Positions 62,009 to 64,000 of a stretch of 64,000 bases of DNA are shown in pieces. The translations under genes and the position numbers were made by a program. Below the pieces are notes generated by a model. That model ran no database searches. It had not been told where the DNA came from and saw only the letters and a program-made list of their open reading frames with translations. The stretch's first letter is position 1, and each line of letters opens with the position of its first letter. The stretch spans positions 1-64,000 of the forward strand of contig PLXQ01000042.1 of the NCBI GenBank assembly GCA_003151475.1, written 5' to 3'. The DNA comes from Acidimicrobiaceae bacterium. GTDB lineage: Bacteria; Actinomycetota; Acidimicrobiia; Acidimicrobiales; UBA8190.

Positions 62009-64000
62009 TCCCCACGGTCCTCCTGGCCGTCGACCTGCAGGCGCTGCAGATCGACGGAATCGCCGATCGGGGCATCGGGCGTTATGTGGCCGGTCACACA
62101 GCGGCGATGGCGCGCGCCGGACGGGTGGCCGCCGGTCTTCTCGCTCCCGAGCTTCCACCTCCCGCCGGCCTGCCGGCCGAAGTGGCCACTGCCGGCCTGG
62201 CCCGCTGGGACTCGATCGGAGAGCTGCGACGGCTGCTCGGCGGTGAAGGACGCATCGCCCACCACGTGCCCGCCCCCTTCGTGCACTGCGGGCCCTTGGA
62301 TCCGTCGGTCCTCGTCGTCGTCCCCCACTGGGCGGCGGCCGGCGTGGCCCGCGTCGTCACCCTGCACGACCTCATCCCGCTGCGCGACCCCGACACCTAT
62401 CTGCCGACCGAAGCCCACCGGCTGCGTTACCGGAGCCGGGCGTCATGGGTGGCCGCCGCCGATCTGATCCTCACCAACTCCGAGTACACCCGGCGCGAGG
62501 CCATCGAGCTGCTCGACTGTGACCCGAAGGCAGTGGTGACGGTGGGAACCGGCGTCTCGTCGTTCTTCACCCCGAGCGACGGCACCGACAACGAGCTCTT
62601 CCGGTACTGGCTGGCCGCGCTCGAGGACCGGCCCTTCATACTCACCATCGGCGGGAGCGACGCCCGCAAGGGCACCGAAAGGCTCATCGCCGCCCTGGGC
62701 CTGGCGGTCGGTTCGGGCGTCGAGCTGTCTCTCGTCGTGATCGGCGACCTCACCGCACCGTGGCGGGACCGGCTGGCCGAGGCGGCGCGGCGCGCCGGCG
62801 TGGAGGACCGACTCTTCCTGACCGGCGCGGTGGGCGACGATGTGCTGCGGGCGTGTTACCGACGTGCGGCGATGACGGTGACGCCGTCTCTGATGGAGGG
62901 ATTCGGACTTCCGGTCCTCGAGTCGGCCGCCTGCGGGACTCCGGCGCTGGCGTCGGCCACCACGGCGCTGGTGGAGGCGGCCGCCACCTCTCTGGCCACC
63001 TTCGATCCCACCGACACCGAGGCGCTGGCCACGGCCATCTCCGACCTTCTCTCAGACGACGAGCGACGGGCCGCCATCGTGGGCGCCCAGAGCGAGCTGG
63101 CCCGGCGATCGACGTGGGAGGCGGTGGCCGCCCGCACGGCCACCGCTCTCGATGAGCTCGGCCAGTCTCTCCCCGACGGCGCATGGGGCCCACCGACGCT
63201 GCGCCGCCGACTGGCACTGGTGGGTCCCCTGCCCCCGGCCGGGGGCGGGATCGGCCTCTACAACGCGCGTCTGCTGGAGGTGATGTCGCCCGACGTGGCC
63301 ATCGACGTGGTCACCGCCATGGTGGCGTCACCCGACGTGCGCAGCGGAGTGGGCCATGTCCCCGCCGACGCCTTCGGGATCGAGGCCCGTCCCGCTTCGT
63401 ACGACGCCGTCGTCTACACCCTCGGCAATTCCGACGGTCACCTGGCCACCGTCGAGTTGGCGCTTCGCCACCCGGGCTGGTTGTGGCTCCACGAGGTACG
63501 TCTACCCGCCCTGGCCGTGACGGCTCTCTCGGCCGCCTCCGACGACGATTTCTCCCGGGAGCTGATGTGGTGGGTGCAGAGGTCGTATCCGGGCCGCGCC
63601 CCCGTGGGTGCGGCGCGTCGAGCGGGACGGTCCGTCCTCGATCTGATGGGCGCCGGTGTGGGCTTCGTCCCCCTGCTGGCCGAGCGGTGCCGGGGGTTGC
63701 TCGTGAACTCCGAGGTGGCGCGCCGGCTCGTCGAACTCGACCTCGCTCCCCTGGCGCATCATCCTCCCATCCACGTCCTCCCGCCCGCCTGCCCACCGGT
63801 ATCCGCCGCTGCCCCGTCGCCGACGGAGCGGACCGAAGCGCAGGAGCCGGACCCCGTCGTCGTTGCTTTCGGCGTCGTGTCCATGGCCAAGCGACCCGAC
63901 CTGTTGGTCGACGCCGCCTCCCTGGCCGGATGCCGGGTGACCTTCGTGGGCCCATGCCCACCGATCCTGGCCCAGGTCATTTCGGACCGGGCCCGGGCCC
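62005..64000 (+). CDS. Two-domain glycosyltransferase (partial, runs off window)
   Basis: A continuous frame of about 665 codons without a stop to the window end. Starts at TTG 62005, overlapping the preceding stop by 4 bp. The first about 390 residues are a GT4 enzyme: LIPTVLLAVDLQALQIDGIA, FILTIGGSDARKGTERLI and the EGFGLPVLE motif. From about 405 a second GT-B unit begins (RLALVGPLPPAGGGIGLYNA) and has reached VVAFGVVSMAKRPDLLVDAA at the edge. Probably adds two successive sugars to a surface glycan. Confidence 0.87.
   Translation, partial: MIPTVLLAVDLQALQIDGIADRGIGRYVAGHTAAMARAGRVAAGLLAPELPPPAGLPAEVATAGLARWDSIGELRRLLGGEGRIAHHVPAPFVHCGPLDPSVLVVVPHWAAAGVARVVTLHDLIPLRDPDTYLPTEAHRLRYRSRASWVAAADLILTNSEYTRREAIELLDCDPKAVVTVGTGVSSFFTPSDGTDNELFRYWLAALEDRPFILTIGGSDARKGTERLIAALGLAVGSGVELSLVVIGDLTAPWRDRLAEAARRAGVEDRLFLTGAVGDDVLRACYRRAAMTVTPSLMEGFGLPVLESAACGTPALASATTALVEAAATSLATFDPTDTEALATAISDLLSDDERRAAIVGAQSELARRSTWEAVAARTATALDELGQSLPDGAWGPPTLRRRLALVGPLPPAGGGIGLYNARLLEVMSPDVAIDVVTAMVASPDVRSGVGHVPADAFGIEARPASYDAVVYTLGNSDGHLATVELALRHPGWLWLHEVRLPALAVTALSAASDDDFSRELMWWVQRSYPGRAPVGAARRAGRSVLDLMGAGVGFVPLLAERCRGLLVNSEVARRLVELDLAPLAHHPPIHVLPPACPPVSAAAPSPTERTEAQEPDPVVVAFGVVSMAKRPDLLVDAASLAGCRVTFVGPCPPILAQVISDRARA

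Overview
The window is high-GC actinobacterial DNA. The 42-residue '[16 protein letters not shown]' repeats in two secreted proteins, the WS/DGAT acyltransferase and the general gene style point to an Acidimicrobiia-like organism. This is inferred from family recognition; no marker gene fixes the taxon.

The window has two halves divided by a tRNA-Gly(GCC) gene at 35167-35242 (minus strand). To its left (1-35211) lies accessory DNA: two tyrosine integrases, decayed transposases, a broken toxin gene, frameshifted genes and visibly lower or uneven GC. To its right (35243-64000) lies compact, very GC-rich, largely core DNA with many 4-bp ATGA/GTGA start-stop overlaps.

A perfect 50-bp direct repeat (6226-6275 and 35162-35211) reproduces the 3' end of the tRNA-Gly gene. 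It brackets a candidate integrated element of about 29 kb whose integrase (33510-34718) sits next to the intact tRNA. A second integrase (4911-6119) occupies the same position relative to the 6226 repeat. The simplest reading is two elements integrated in tandem at one tRNA. The outer one (1-6225, left end outside the window) carries oleate hydratase, a universal stress protein and an alpha/beta hydrolase. The inner one begins with wreckage (toxin-antitoxin remnant, IS110-like and IS30 remnants). It then carries several DUF488 genes including a MarR-DUF488 fusion, AlkA, a Rieske protein, a ClC channel, a truncated haemoglobin beside a DUF3565-DUF1971 protein, and a carbohydrate block. That block has a glycogen debranching-type enzyme, a GH15 enzyme coupled to an enolase-superfamily dehydratase, and divergently a TPP oxidase, a small membrane protein, a gluconate-dehydrogenase subunit 3 and a GMC dehydrogenase. 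Two related transposase genes, one broken, precede the integrase operon, which also encodes a small arm-domain/ribbon-helix-helix protein.

The right half starts with WS/DGAT, dUTPase, oligoribonuclease, an aldo/keto reductase, an acyl-CoA ligase with a coupled SDR, and a PspC-type two-component system divergent from a PspC membrane protein. A methyltransferase/VOC pair, a 1-Cys peroxiredoxin, an enoyl-CoA hydratase, a HAD phosphatase and an SDR follow. From 49.3 kb onward it is a cell-surface locus: a SpoIID-like protein with six 42-residue repeats, a polytopic membrane protein, a Wzm/Wzt-type ABC exporter, ClpP, methyltransferases, glycosyltransferases, a second secreted protein with the same six-fold repeat, and a two-domain glycosyltransferase that runs off the window end.
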